Part shown: one piece after another, positions 40,073 to 48,298 of the stretch | Numbering within the stretch: the stretch's first letter is position 1 | How the letters are laid out: each line of letters begins with the position of its first letter | Source of the DNA: Pseudoalteromonas sp. Z1A8 | GTDB lineage: Bacteria > Pseudomonadota > Gammaproteobacteria > Enterobacterales > Alteromonadaceae | Assembly: GCF_011378855.1 (NCBI RefSeq) | Contig: NZ_WTLB01000016.1 | Span: 19,955-83,954 of the forward strand | Reading direction: 5' to 3' | DNA length: 64,000 nucleotides | The notes under the pieces: generated by a model | Seen by the model: the letters and a program-made list of their open reading frames with translations, nothing else | What the model was told of the DNA's origin: nothing | Databases searched by the model: none | Translations under genes and position numbers: made by a program

Positions 40073-40112
40073 ACTTTTACTCCAATTAAACGTTAGCTAT
40101 TAACTAGGTAGA

Positions 40113-40126
40113 GCAAGGACTGTACC
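40113..40126 (-). promoter_or_regulatory. Sigma-54 promoter of flgT
   Basis: Minus strand TTGGTACAGTCCTTGCTC: GG at 40126-40125, ten bases, GC at 40114-40113, with a full TTGCT at minus-12. The predicted start near 40101 leaves a 28-base leader before the ATG at 40072. The TACCAA/TTGGTA palindrome at 40123-40140 overlaps the minus-24 side. Confidence 0.75.
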
Positions 40127-40161
40127 AATGTTATTTGGTAATTATTAGTAATGCTATAAAT

Positions 40162-40175
40162 GGCATTAAACGTGC
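40162..40175 (+). promoter_or_regulatory. Sigma-54 promoter of flgP
   Basis: TGGCATTAAACGTGCA has GG at 40162-40163 and GC at 40174-40175. The predicted start near 40187 lies 26 bases before the ATG at 40213 and rules out the longer frame beginning at 40135. Confidence 0.75.
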
Positions 40176-40212
40176 ATATGTACTGCTAATTACTATACAA
40201 GGGCTAAATGCT

Positions 40213-40671
40213 ATGCGAGCAATTTCATTACTTATTACACTTGGGTGCTTAACCTTAGGTGGTTGTAGCAGCGTTTTTGATAAGCATGTTGAATATAAAT
40301 ATGTAGAGCCAAATAATTACCCAGTTTTAAAAGCGATAGGGTATGCACCTATTAGCTTACAAAAAGGCGCTAACGCGTCGCAAAAGCAACTTATGGCCAT
40401 TAAGGCTTCTAAGCTTGAGGCTTACCGCGAGCTTACTGAGCAAGTATATGGACAAAAAATTACCGCAGGAACAACAGTGGAAGGCTCAATAGCTCAAGAC
40501 GATTACTTAGAAAGCAAAGTACAGGGGCTTATTAAAGGTGCGCAAATTATAAAAACGTATGCCGTAGATGATACTTATGTAACCGAGCTTGAGCTCAACA
40601 TGAAGCGTGTGCACGATTTATACATAGGTGAAGTAAAACCACGCGAAGTTAAAAAGGTAACGTACTACTAA
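40213..40671 (+). CDS. flgP: FlgP, LPP20-family flagellar lipoprotein
   Basis: Outer-membrane lipoprotein of 152 residues with lipobox LGGC at Cys18, required for normal polar-flagellum function in Vibrio and Campylobacter. The LPP20 region spans QKQLMAIKASKLEAYRELTE through VTELELNMKRVHDLYIGEVK. AAGGG lies about ten bases before the ATG. The neighbouring flgO found in Vibrio is missing here; FlgO-like genes are at 29.5-31.5 kb. Confidence 0.92.
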   Translation: MRAISLLITLGCLTLGGCSSVFDKHVEYKYVEPNNYPVLKAIGYAPISLQKGANASQKQLMAIKASKLEAYRELTEQVYGQKITAGTTVEGSIAQDDYLESKVQGLIKGAQIIKTYAVDDTYVTELELNMKRVHDLYIGEVKPREVKKVTYY

Positions 40672-40763
40672 AAACGTTTATTAAAAAAGTTATTCAAAAT
40701 ATCTCATCCTCTTATTTAAATAGGGAATAGGTTAAATTTATATCGCTATTTAAGAATAAAGGA

Positions 40764-40807
40764 CATTAAAAAAGCCTTATTGATTTATCAATAAGGCTTT
40801 TTTAATG
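40764..40807. terminator. Bidirectional terminator between flgP and flgN
   Basis: A long perfect palindrome, CATTAAAAAAGCCTTATTGA and its complement around a TTTA loop, with T-runs on both strands between convergent genes. Confidence 0.92.
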
Positions 40808-40820
40808 TAAAATTTTGGGC

Positions 40821-41252
40821 TTAAGCTTTTAAGTTACGAACCAGTTTACTCTCGGTATTTACTGACTTACCGGCTTGGTCGTAGGTCATTGACGTTGGTG
40901 CGCCAATTAATATCTCTTTTAATTGTTTAACGCTTAGTTGCGCTTGGCGAGCGGCATGAGCATTAACATTATTTTGTTTTTGGCATTGAGCCAGTTGGGT
41001 TTTAACTTGGCTTATTAGCTCAGATATTTCAGAATTTTGTGAGTCGTTACTAGCAATTAGCTTACTTAGTTCTTTATCAAGGGTGCTTAACTTAGTTAAA
41101 AAAGACATTTTCTGTTGGGCAATTTCTTTTAAACCAGCACCACGTCGTGAGGCAATAGCAGTAAGCTCGTCGTTTAATAGCGTATGCAAAGAGTCTAAGC
41201 AACTCACTTGTTGGTTTAGTTTGACGCTAATTAAACTATTATGATCAGCCAT
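40821..41252 (-). CDS. flgN: Flagellar export chaperone FlgN
   Basis: Type III chaperone for the hook-filament junction proteins FlgK and FlgL. The 143-residue all-helical protein is recognised mainly by context after flgM, and by the FlgN-like pattern LHTLLNDELTAI followed by a long coiled coil (EIAQQKMSFLTKLSTLDKEL) and HAARQAQLSVKQLKEIL. The start at 41252 (MADHNSL) overlaps the flgM stop by eight bases, ATGGCTGA, implying translational coupling; the ORF's earlier Met at 41267 would overlap further. Confidence 0.85.
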   Translation of the reverse strand: MADHNSLISVKLNQQVSCLDSLHTLLNDELTAIASRRGAGLKEIAQQKMSFLTKLSTLDKELSKLIASNDSQNSEISELISQVKTQLAQCQKQNNVNAHAARQAQLSVKQLKEILIGAPTSMTYDQAGKSVNTESKLVRNLKA

Positions 41253-41565
41253 ATACGTTAAACTCAAAATCAGCTAAATTTTTGGCAAGCTTTTCACTAT
41301 CCACTTGGTATTTACCTTCAGTAATCGCTTTTTTAAGCTCAGCAACTTTGTCGCTGTCAAAGCCTGGCGATTGCTGCGCTTTATCTTGAAGCGTTTTTAA
41401 TTGCTGTGCTTGTGGCGTTAAACTTACAGAATCACTAGCAGCCTTAGGCGAAGGAGCCTGAGAAGCTTGTGTATTTGTATTATCTTTTTTTAAATCAACC
41501 TGTTGTTGCTTTGCATTTGTAAGTGCATTAGCTTGTTGATTACTACCATTAACTTGACTAACCAT
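41245..41565 (-). CDS. flgM: Anti-sigma-28 factor FlgM
   Basis: FlgM holds FliA inactive until it is exported through the completed hook. The 106-residue protein has the usual Gln/Ser-rich, disordered N-terminus (QANALTNAKQQQVDLKKDN) and a C-terminal FliA-binding helix region with DSVSLTPQAQQLKTLQ, FDSDKVAELKKAI and EGKYQVDSEKLAKNL. A consensus sigma-28 promoter lies upstream, giving the usual autoregulatory loop. It is cotranscribed with flgN. Confidence 0.95.
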   Translation of the reverse strand: MVSQVNGSNQQANALTNAKQQQVDLKKDNTNTQASQAPSPKAASDSVSLTPQAQQLKTLQDKAQQSPGFDSDKVAELKKAITEGKYQVDSEKLAKNLADFEFNVYG

Positions 41566-41601
41566 AATAATAAACCTGTATATTGCCCAACTTATGCCAA
41601 G

Positions 41602-41628
41602 TTATCGGCATATACGTAGGATACTTTA
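41602..41628 (-). promoter_or_regulatory. Sigma-28 (FliA) promoter of flgMN
   Basis: On the minus strand TAAAGTAT, 11 bases, then GCCGATAA, a perfect minus-10 and near-perfect minus-35. The predicted start is about 41595, 30 bases before the ATG. Confidence 0.88.
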
Positions 41629-41641
41629 GTATAAATCTAAA

Positions 41642-42349
41642 TTAAATATTTACTTGAACAGACTCTACACCATCTACTCGTGCATTTAAAATTTTACCTG
41701 ATTTTTTGTTTTTAATTTGTATCTGATCACCCAAAGTACCGTCTTCTAAAGCAATGCCTGTTGTTTTAATTCTAAGGCCTCTGAGGTTTGCGTAAATATT
41801 AACAGAATCCCCCTTACAAACCATACAAATTTGGTTTAGTAAAACGGGCATCCCGCTTCTAATATTTCGTTTACTTCTGCTACCTATTAAAATTGTGGGA
41901 TCATCTAAATATTGCACCCTTACAAAGTGAGTTGGTTTCATTTCAACACTCAAATGCGATTTAGTTATTACCTCACCACGAGCTAAGTTAGCAATTGCTA
42001 CAACAACGGGCGCCATTTCAACAACTCTTACATGGACATATTGAGCCCATGTTTGAGCATCATTACATTTAGCTTGTAAAGTTACTTGGCGGTTAAATGG
42101 TGGTTCATCGGAAGTTGATAATTCAAGGTCAGAATTACAAATACGATCGGGGATACGACTGTCTAAAGGCAGTGCACTTAATTGCATATTTGCATTTTTT
42201 AATGTACCAATTTGCTCTGTTATATAAGCAATAGCCATCTCTTGTAATAAATCTTTGCTAAACACTTTAGCCTGCAAAGGTAATGTAAAGCAGAGGCTAG
42301 CAACAAAATAAAAAACACTGTATCTTCTGACTTTTTTTAACAAACTCAT
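41642..42349 (-). CDS. flgA: Flagellar P-ring assembly chaperone FlgA
   Basis: Periplasmic protein that assists P-ring (FlgI) polymerisation. The 235 residues begin with a signal peptide ending near LPLQAK. The C-terminal SAF/FlgA domain includes VVAIANLARGEVITKSHLSV, RNIRSGMPVLLNQICMVCKG and TTGIALEDGTLGDQIQIKNK. The sequence before this domain matches the usual FlgA N-terminal region. It has its own sigma-54 motif and is divergent from cheV. Confidence 0.93.
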   Translation of the reverse strand: MSLLKKVRRYSVFYFVASLCFTLPLQAKVFSKDLLQEMAIAYITEQIGTLKNANMQLSALPLDSRIPDRICNSDLELSTSDEPPFNRQVTLQAKCNDAQTWAQYVHVRVVEMAPVVVAIANLARGEVITKSHLSVEMKPTHFVRVQYLDDPTILIGSRSKRNIRSGMPVLLNQICMVCKGDSVNIYANLRGLRIKTTGIALEDGTLGDQIQIKNKKSGKILNARVDGVESVQVNI

Positions 42350-42446
42350 AATGTTTCGACTATGCTTATGGTTTCAAACAGGGTATAAATATTTTGCGTC
42401 AAAAAGTAGACGCACCCGCGATGTTATGTAGCTTTATAAATAGAAA

Positions 42447-42460
42447 GCAATTATCGTTCC
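42447..42460 (-). promoter_or_regulatory. Sigma-54 promoter of flgA
   Basis: Minus strand ACGGAACGATAATTGCTTT: GG at 42460-42459, ten bases, GC at 42448-42447, with ACG and TTGCT matching consensus. The leader would be about 86 bases. Confidence 0.65.
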
Positions 42461-42489
42461 GTATTACTTGTTTTCTTTAGGAGATTTGA

Positions 42490-43425
42490 ATGGCAGGCAT
42501 TTTAGACTCAGTAAACCAACGCACACAGTTGGTTGGGCAGAACCGCCTAGAATTACTTTTATTTAAGCTCAGAGGGCGCCAGCGTTTTGGTATTAATGTA
42601 TTTAAAGTGAGAGAAGTATTGCAATGTCCTCCTCTTACTAGCATGCCAAAGTCGAATGCTTATATTCGTGGTGTTGCTCATATTCGTGGTCAAACTATCT
42701 CAGTAATCGACTTGTCGATGGCTGTAGGTGGGCGACCAATAGAAAATATTAAAGACAGTTTTATCATCATTGCCGAATACAATCGTTCTGTTCAAGGTTT
42801 TTTAGTGGGTGGTGTTGAGCGTATTGTAAATATGAACTGGGAAAAAATAATGCCACCGCCATCAGGTGCTGGGCGTTATTCATATTTAACAGCCGTGACC
42901 GAAATCGAAAATGAATTAGTAGAAATTTTAGACGTAGAAAAAATACTTAATGAAATTTGCCCGGTAAATACAGAAGTCAGTGCTGAAGTTGCACAAAGTG
43001 GCGACATTCAAAAAGATTTAGGCGAACGTATCGTATTTATTGCAGACGACTCCGCTGTTGCGCGTAATCAAGTTAAACGTGCTTTAGAACCGCTAGGTGT
43101 TCAAACAGAGCTTGCTAAAAATGGTAAAGAAGCTTTAATTAGGTTAAAAGAAATAGCAGAGCTTGATTGTAAAAACGATATCACTGAGCGAGTAGCATTA
43201 CTTATCTCAGACGTTGAAATGCCAGAAATGGACGGTTATACGTTAACAGCCGAAATAAAAGCAGATCCTAAGCTTGCACCTTTACATGTTATTTTACATA
43301 CATCATTGAGTGGTGTGTTTAATCAAGCGATGATAGAAAAAGTAGGTGCGGACGACTTTATCGCCAAATTTAACCCTGATGAGTTAGCAACTGCGGTTAA
43401 AAAATGGGTTCATAGTGACCAATAA
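42490..43425 (+). CDS. cheV: Chemotaxis coupling protein CheV
   Basis: A CheW-like adaptor (residues about 15-160, with FGINVFKVREVLQCP and GVAHIRGQTISVIDLSMA) fused to a receiver domain (about 180-311) with acidic pocket FIADDSAVARNQ and phospho-acceptor Asp241 in SDVEMPEMDGYTL. It couples chemoreceptors to CheA and may damp the signal when phosphorylated. It precedes cheR by 17 bases, the standard cheV-cheR pair before flgB in polar-flagellum clusters. Confidence 0.97.
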   Translation: MAGILDSVNQRTQLVGQNRLELLLFKLRGRQRFGINVFKVREVLQCPPLTSMPKSNAYIRGVAHIRGQTISVIDLSMAVGGRPIENIKDSFIIIAEYNRSVQGFLVGGVERIVNMNWEKIMPPPSGAGRYSYLTAVTEIENELVEILDVEKILNEICPVNTEVSAEVAQSGDIQKDLGERIVFIADDSAVARNQVKRALEPLGVQTELAKNGKEALIRLKEIAELDCKNDITERVALLISDVEMPEMDGYTLTAEIKADPKLAPLHVILHTSLSGVFNQAMIEKVGADDFIAKFNPDELATAVKKWVHSDQ

Positions 43426-43442
43426 AAATAGGTGTTATTGAT

Positions 43443-44273
43443 TTGAATAATAAAGATTTGCAGCAAAGTGAATACGACCAATTTCGTTCGTTTTTAGAGC
43501 AGCAATGCGGTATTGTTTTAGGTGAAAACAAGCAATACTTAGTTAAAAGTAGACTTGCTCCACTCATGGCTCGATTTAATGTGGAATCTTTATCACAATT
43601 AGTAAGTAAAACACTTGGCCCTCATGAGCGGCAATTAAGAGCCGCTGTTGTTGATGCAATGACCACAAACGAAACGTTATGGTTTAGAGATCAATACCCA
43701 TTTGAATTACTTAAAAATAAATTATTCCCTGAATTTAAAGAGTTAAGAAGACCATTAAAAATTTGGTCTGCTGCCAGCTCTTCAGGGCAAGAACCCTACT
43801 CGATTGCCATGTCGGTAGCTGAGTTTAATACTAAGCAACCTGGTGCTCTGCGTATGGGCGCGCAAATTATTGGTACAGATATATCTAATACCATGCTTGA
43901 TATGTGTAAAAATGCAGAATACGACGCGCTTGCACTTGCCAGAGGCTTATCGGCAGAACGCCGTAAAAAGTTTTTTAAAGATAGCGGCAACGGTATGGCA
44001 CAAGTAAACGATACAATAAAAAAACAAGTTAGTTTTAGGCACCTAAATCTGCTTGATTCGTACGCGTTAATGGGCAAGTTTGATATTATTTTTTGCCGTA
44101 ATGTACTTATTTACTTTGCACCTGAAATAAAAGCTAAAATTATTAATCAGTTTGCACAAGCCTTAAATCCTAAAGGGTACTTATTTTTAGGTGCATCAGA
44201 GTCTTTGACTGGCTTAAGCACTGAGTTCGATATGGTTAGATGCAACCCGGGTATTATTTACCAAAAGAAATAA
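43443..44273 (+). CDS. cheR: Chemotaxis protein methyltransferase CheR
   Basis: SAM-dependent enzyme that methylates glutamates on chemoreceptors. The 276-residue sequence contains the N-terminal helical domain, TTNETLWFRDQYPFELL, the SAM motif KIWSAASSSGQEPYSIAM, and FDIIFCRNVLIYFAPEIK. Translation probably starts at TTG 43443, eight bases after AGGTG, since no ATG is suitably placed and the N-terminus NNKDLQQSEYDQFRSFLE fits the family. A terminator follows. Confidence 0.95.
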   Translation: MNNKDLQQSEYDQFRSFLEQQCGIVLGENKQYLVKSRLAPLMARFNVESLSQLVSKTLGPHERQLRAAVVDAMTTNETLWFRDQYPFELLKNKLFPEFKELRRPLKIWSAASSSGQEPYSIAMSVAEFNTKQPGALRMGAQIIGTDISNTMLDMCKNAEYDALALARGLSAERRKKFFKDSGNGMAQVNDTIKKQVSFRHLNLLDSYALMGKFDIIFCRNVLIYFAPEIKAKIINQFAQALNPKGYLFLGASESLTGLSTEFDMVRCNPGIIYQKK

Positions 44274-44293
44274 TTAAGCTAACTCCTTTCCCT

Positions 44294-44319
44294 AAAACGA
44301 CGCACTCAGCGTCGTTTTT
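44294..44319 (+). terminator. Terminator after cheR
   Basis: AAAACGACGC and GCGTCGTTTTT pair around an ACTCA loop, separating cheVR from the flgB operon. Confidence 0.9.
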
Positions 44320-44368
44320 CTATTTAGATACATGATCTTATAAAAATATAACTTTCCTTATTATTAAT

Positions 44369-44382
44369 GGCTTATTTTTTGC
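44369..44382 (+). promoter_or_regulatory. Sigma-54 promoter of flgBCDE
   Basis: TGGCTTATTTTTTGCTT: GG at 44369-44370, ten bases, GC at 44381-44382 with TTGCTT. The predicted start is about 44394. Confidence 0.85.
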
Positions 44383-44418
44383 TTTATTCATGGGTAAGTC
44401 AATTTTTTGGAGAAGGTT

Positions 44419-44826
44419 ATGGCTATCAGTTTTGATAAAGCATTAGGTGTGCATCCGCAAGCCATGTTGATCCGTTCACAGCGAGCAGAATTAATTGCAA
44501 CTAATATAGCTAACGCTGATACGCCTGGCTACAAAGCAAAAGATATAGACTTTGCCTCGGCATTAAAAGCGGCAAGGTCAACCCAGCAAAGCGGCAATAC
44601 CATGGTAAGAACTAACGATAAACACATTGGTGGAGGTACTCATAGTATGGGTAACTCTGAATTATTTCGCTTGCCAAATCAATCGGATACAGGCGATGGT
44701 AACTCGGTTGATATACAAGTGGAACGAAACTTGTATACACAGAATGCTATGGAGTATCAGGCCAGCTTGCAATTTTTAAGCGGCAGATTCAAAGGTCTGA
44801 ATAAAGCTCTCGGTAGTCAAGGATAA
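44419..44826 (+). CDS. flgB: Flagellar proximal rod protein FlgB
   Basis: Rod subunit of 135 residues joining the MS-ring to the distal rod. The FlgB/rod signature IATNIANADTPGYKAKDIDF and C-terminal NAMEYQASLQFLSGRFKGL are present. The start at 44419 (MAISFDKALG) has GGAGAAGG directly upstream; the in-frame TTG at 44407 lies within that ribosome site. Confidence 0.96.
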   Translation: MAISFDKALGVHPQAMLIRSQRAELIATNIANADTPGYKAKDIDFASALKAARSTQQSGNTMVRTNDKHIGGGTHSMGNSELFRLPNQSDTGDGNSVDIQVERNLYTQNAMEYQASLQFLSGRFKGLNKALGSQG

Positions 44827-44831
44827 AAATT

Positions 44832-45263
44832 ATGAGTTTATATAATGTTTTTGATATTGCTGGTTCGGGTATGAGCGCACAAAACGTTCGCTTAAATACT
44901 ACAGCTAGTAATATTTCTAATGCTAATACCATTAGTTCATCTCAAGACAAAACGTACCGAGCGCGACAACCTGTATTTGCTGCTGAGCTAACAAAGGCTT
45001 CAGCATCAGCAAGTAACCAACAGGGCTCCGCCGTTGGCGTTAAAGTTTTGGGCATTGTTGAAAGTAATGCACCATTACAAATTGAATATAACCCAAACCA
45101 TCCAAGTGCGGATGAAAATGGCTATATCTATAAACCCAACGTTAATGTTGTAGAGGAGATGGCAAATATGATTTCTGCTTCTCGCTCTTACCAAACAAAC
45201 GTGCAAGTTGCTGATGCAGCAAAGCAAATGCTAAGTAAAACACTGTTGCTAGGGCAGCGGTAA
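44832..45263 (+). CDS. flgC: Flagellar proximal rod protein FlgC
   Basis: Rod protein of 143 residues. The N-terminal MSLYNVFDIAGSGMSAQNVR with LNTTASNISNANT and the C-terminal PNVNVVEEMANMISASRSYQ followed by TNVQVADAAKQMLSKTL are typical. It follows flgB after five bases. Confidence 0.97.
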   Translation: MSLYNVFDIAGSGMSAQNVRLNTTASNISNANTISSSQDKTYRARQPVFAAELTKASASASNQQGSAVGVKVLGIVESNAPLQIEYNPNHPSADENGYIYKPNVNVVEEMANMISASRSYQTNVQVADAAKQMLSKTLLLGQR

Positions 45264-45276
45264 CCGAGGGTAGGTT

Positions 45277-45957
45277 ATGAATAACGATATTAGTACATCT
45301 TCATCTTATTTAGACTCTATACGCTGGCAAGAAAAGCAAGTAGCGACTAGTAATGATGATAGCGATGCGTTAACACAGGAAGATTTTTTCTCCTTATTAA
45401 CACAGCAACTGTCGTTTCAAGATCCCAGTAATCCAGCTGATAACGACCAAATGATAGCGCAAATGACAAGTTTTACGATGGCGCAAGGGATCAGCGATTT
45501 AAATTCGAATTTTGATAGCTTAGCGACTTCGATGACCTCAAATTCAGCCCTGCAAGCATCAACACTTGTCGGCAAGCAAGCTTTACTTGAATCAAACACC
45601 CTTGATTTAAATGAAACGGGTGATGCCAGAGGCTCAGCAGTAGCAGAAGAAGCCGTTGATAACTTAAAAATTAAAGTAACTGATGCATCAGGTCAGCTAG
45701 TGAGAACTATTGATATGGGTTCTCAACCAGCAGGTGCAGTACGCTTTGCATGGGATGGCAAAAATGAAGCCGGTGAGCGTTTACCAGAAGGTGAGTATTC
45801 AGTGACCGCTGAAGGAAGTACTGAAGGTGAATTTTCAAGCTTACCCATTGCTACATTTAAGAACATTGAAAGCGTTAATATTAATGGCTCAAGTGGCATT
45901 ATTATTAACACTAAAGAAGGTGCGGTTAGGCTGACAGATGTAGCAGAAATCGCGTAA
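45277..45957 (+). CDS. flgD: Flagellar hook-cap scaffolding protein FlgD
   Basis: Caps the growing hook during FlgE polymerisation. The 226-residue protein has the N-terminal export region LTQEDFFSLLTQQLSFQDPS with NPADNDQMIAQM, then the Tudor/FnIII-like core with RFAWDGKNEAGERLPEGEY. Lengths of the two parts are normal for the family. It lies 13 bases after flgC. Confidence 0.96.
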   Translation: MNNDISTSSSYLDSIRWQEKQVATSNDDSDALTQEDFFSLLTQQLSFQDPSNPADNDQMIAQMTSFTMAQGISDLNSNFDSLATSMTSNSALQASTLVGKQALLESNTLDLNETGDARGSAVAEEAVDNLKIKVTDASGQLVRTIDMGSQPAGAVRFAWDGKNEAGERLPEGEYSVTAEGSTEGEFSSLPIATFKNIESVNINGSSGIIINTKEGAVRLTDVAEIA

Positions 45958-46017
45958 TAAATTTTAATTATACTTCGCCTGTCAGCAGGCTAAATATTAA
46001 CAGGTTAGAGGTGAATT

Positions 46018-47388
46018 ATGAGCTTCAATATTGCATTAACCGGCCTAGCTGCCGCACAAAAAGATTTAGACGTAACAGCAAATAACATTGCAAACGTAAA
46101 TACAACTGGCTTTAAAGAGTCACGCGCTGAGTTTGCTGATGTTTACGCATCGTCAGTATTTAGCTCTGGTAAGACTAAAAATGGTGATGGTGTACAAACA
46201 ACCATGGTTGCACAGCAATTTCATCAAGGCTCACTGCAATTTACAAACAACTCACTTGATTTAGCTATTACGGGTGAAGGTTATTTTGCGATGACCGACG
46301 ATTTATCTTCGCAAGATTTAACATATACACGTGCAGGTGCATTTAAGCTTAATCAAGATAACTTTATGGTTGACGCTAAAGGTAACTTTTTACAAGCATT
46401 TCCAGTTGATTCATCTACAGGTAACACAACATCGGTAAGTTTGAGCACAACTGATCCAATTCAAATCCCTGATTCGTCTGGTTCTCCTCGTGCAACAGAA
46501 AATGTATTTTTGTCGTTTAACTTAGATGCAACAGCTGATCCAACAGGTTTAGATTTTGACCCTACATCTAGCGGTACTTATAACTCATCTACGTCAACAA
46601 CACTGTATGACTCACTAGGTGAACCGCACATTTTACAGTACTTTTTTGCGAAAGAAGATCCTACAGTGGCAGGTAATTCTGAAAACAGCTGGGATGTATA
46701 TGCAACGCTAGATGGCAAAGTAATAGATGCAGGCACAGGTGCAGAGCAAACTACAACACCTTACTCGCCAATAACCACCCTTGGTTTTAACTCAAGTGGT
46801 TTACCATCAAAAACAGATGGTGTGGCAAATACCAATACAACTACTTTTGATGAAATACTATTGCCAGCGGGTGCTGGTACTGGTTTATCAACATTATTAG
46901 ACAATGGTGCAACTTTCCCAGGTACTGGTATTGAACTTAATTGGCGCGATGAAAATAACACGGCAGGACGTATCCCAACTCAGTATTCAAGTGGTTTTGA
47001 AGTAAAAGCACTCGATCAAGATGGCTCAACGGTAGGCCGTTTAGCCGGAATTGATATAGGCACAGACGGAAAAATTGTTGCTTCTTATAGTAATGGTGAC
47101 TCAACATTCCTAGGCCAAGTAGCTATGGTACGTTTTCCTAATTCACAAGGTTTGTCGCAAGTAGGTGATACAAGCTGGAAACAAAGTATTGATTCAGGCG
47201 AACCTGTAGCAGGTGAAGCTGGCTCTGGTACATTTGGTGGAATTAACTCATCAGCGCTTGAGCAATCAAATACCAATCTTACAAATGAGCTTGTAGACCT
47301 AATTACAGCACAGCGTAATTACCAAGCAAACTCACGTGCGCTTGAAGTTAACTCAACTATTCAGCAGAGTATTTTGCAGATTCGATAA
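46018..47388 (+). CDS. flgE: Flagellar hook protein FlgE
   Basis: Main hook subunit of 456 residues. The conserved N-terminal rod/hook motif is ALTGLAAAQKDLDVTANNIA with NVNTTGFKESRAEF; the C-terminal LTNELVDLITAQRNYQANSR completes the D0 helix pair. The variable middle carries the SLGEPHILQYFF region characteristic of FlgE. A 60-base gap to flgD and a terminator after the gene make it the end of the first rod-hook operon. Confidence 0.97.
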   Translation: MSFNIALTGLAAAQKDLDVTANNIANVNTTGFKESRAEFADVYASSVFSSGKTKNGDGVQTTMVAQQFHQGSLQFTNNSLDLAITGEGYFAMTDDLSSQDLTYTRAGAFKLNQDNFMVDAKGNFLQAFPVDSSTGNTTSVSLSTTDPIQIPDSSGSPRATENVFLSFNLDATADPTGLDFDPTSSGTYNSSTSTTLYDSLGEPHILQYFFAKEDPTVAGNSENSWDVYATLDGKVIDAGTGAEQTTTPYSPITTLGFNSSGLPSKTDGVANTNTTTFDEILLPAGAGTGLSTLLDNGATFPGTGIELNWRDENNTAGRIPTQYSSGFEVKALDQDGSTVGRLAGIDIGTDGKIVASYSNGDSTFLGQVAMVRFPNSQGLSQVGDTSWKQSIDSGEPVAGEAGSGTFGGINSSALEQSNTNLTNELVDLITAQRNYQANSRALEVNSTIQQSILQIR

Positions 47389-47410
47389 GTTACACTCAAT
47401 TGAATATATT

Positions 47411-47435
47411 AGGCTGCATTTTTGCAGCCTTTTTT
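47411..47435 (+). terminator. Terminator after flgE
   Basis: AGGCTGCA and TGCAGCCT form a stem with a TTTT-type loop and a following T-run. Confidence 0.9.
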
Positions 47436-47481
47436 ATAAGCCCTCTTTTAATACCTCCCAATATTGCGTCAAATTTAATCT

Positions 47482-47495
47482 GGCATCTATTTTGC
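47482..47495 (+). promoter_or_regulatory. Sigma-54 promoter of flgFGHI
   Basis: TGGCATCTATTTTGCA: GG at 47482-47483, GC at 47494-47495, near-consensus on both boxes. The predicted start is about 47507, 27 bases before flgF. Confidence 0.88.
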
Positions 47496-47533
47496 ATTTG
47501 TAAGTTCAGAGATTTTTTATGTGAGTCGATACT

Positions 47534-48277
47534 ATGGACAAAATGGTCTACATTGCGGCCTCTGGCGCTAAGCAAAGCCTACAGGGGCTTGCGCTTAAAG
47601 CCAATAATTTGGCGAATGCAAATACAACAGGTTTTAAAGCCGACTTTGCACAGGCGCGTTCTATGCAAGCGTTTGGCGAAGGTTTGCCTACACGTGTATT
47701 TGCAATGCAAGAGCGCCCGGGTTCTAACATGGTATCGGGTGGCATTGTTCAAACCGGACGCGACTTAGATATTGCGATGAGCGATAACGCGTGGCTTGCC
47801 GTGCAAGATGCCTCAGGCAACGAAGCTTATACCAAAGTAGGTACGCTCAATATTACTGCGCAAGGCATGTTAGTAACGAGCGGTGGTCGTCAAGTAATTG
47901 GCGAAGGCGGCCCTGTTATTTTACCTGTCCCGGTCGAAAAAATAGGGTTTAGTCAAGATGGCGCTATTCAAGTTCGACCACAAGGCGCACCGGCTAACTT
48001 TTTAGAAGAAGTAGACACGCTTAGAGTGGTCGAAGCAAATAGCTCACAGCTCGAAAAAGGTAACGATGGTTTATTTAGGCCAAAAGCAAATGTAACAGTA
48101 GATACCTCTGCCAATGTAAAAGTTTTAAGTGGTTCGCTTGAAATGTCGAATGTGAACCCTGTTCACGAAATGGTCGACATGATAAGCCACCAGCGCCAAT
48201 TTGAATTACAAGTGAAATTAATGAAAACAGCTGAAGAAATTGACGAGCGTCAAGATCAGCTATTACGCATTGTTTAA
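47534..48277 (+). CDS. flgF: Flagellar proximal rod protein FlgF
   Basis: Rod protein of 247 residues. N-terminal MDKMVYIAASGAKQSLQGLA with LKANNLANANTTGFKADFAQ and the C-terminal NPVHEMVDMISHQRQFELQV are diagnostic of FlgF. It heads the second rod/ring operon under its own sigma-54 promoter. flgG follows 21 bases on. Confidence 0.96.
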   Translation: MDKMVYIAASGAKQSLQGLALKANNLANANTTGFKADFAQARSMQAFGEGLPTRVFAMQERPGSNMVSGGIVQTGRDLDIAMSDNAWLAVQDASGNEAYTKVGTLNITAQGMLVTSGGRQVIGEGGPVILPVPVEKIGFSQDGAIQVRPQGAPANFLEEVDTLRVVEANSSQLEKGNDGLFRPKANVTVDTSANVKVLSGSLEMSNVNPVHEMVDMISHQRQFELQVKLMKTAEEIDERQDQLLRIV

Positions 48278-48298
48278 CTTTAAAGTGAGGACACGATT

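Noticed and set aside
41585..41598. GG-N10-GC sigma-54-like motif on the minus strand just upstream of flgM
   Set aside because: Its start site would leave only about 8 bases before the ATG, with no ribosome site in the transcript, and a perfect sigma-28 promoter lies just upstream at 41602-41628.
47400..47768. Plus-strand 122-codon frame across the flgE terminator into flgF
   Set aside because: It runs through an intrinsic terminator and a sigma-54 promoter and overlaps flgF out of frame.
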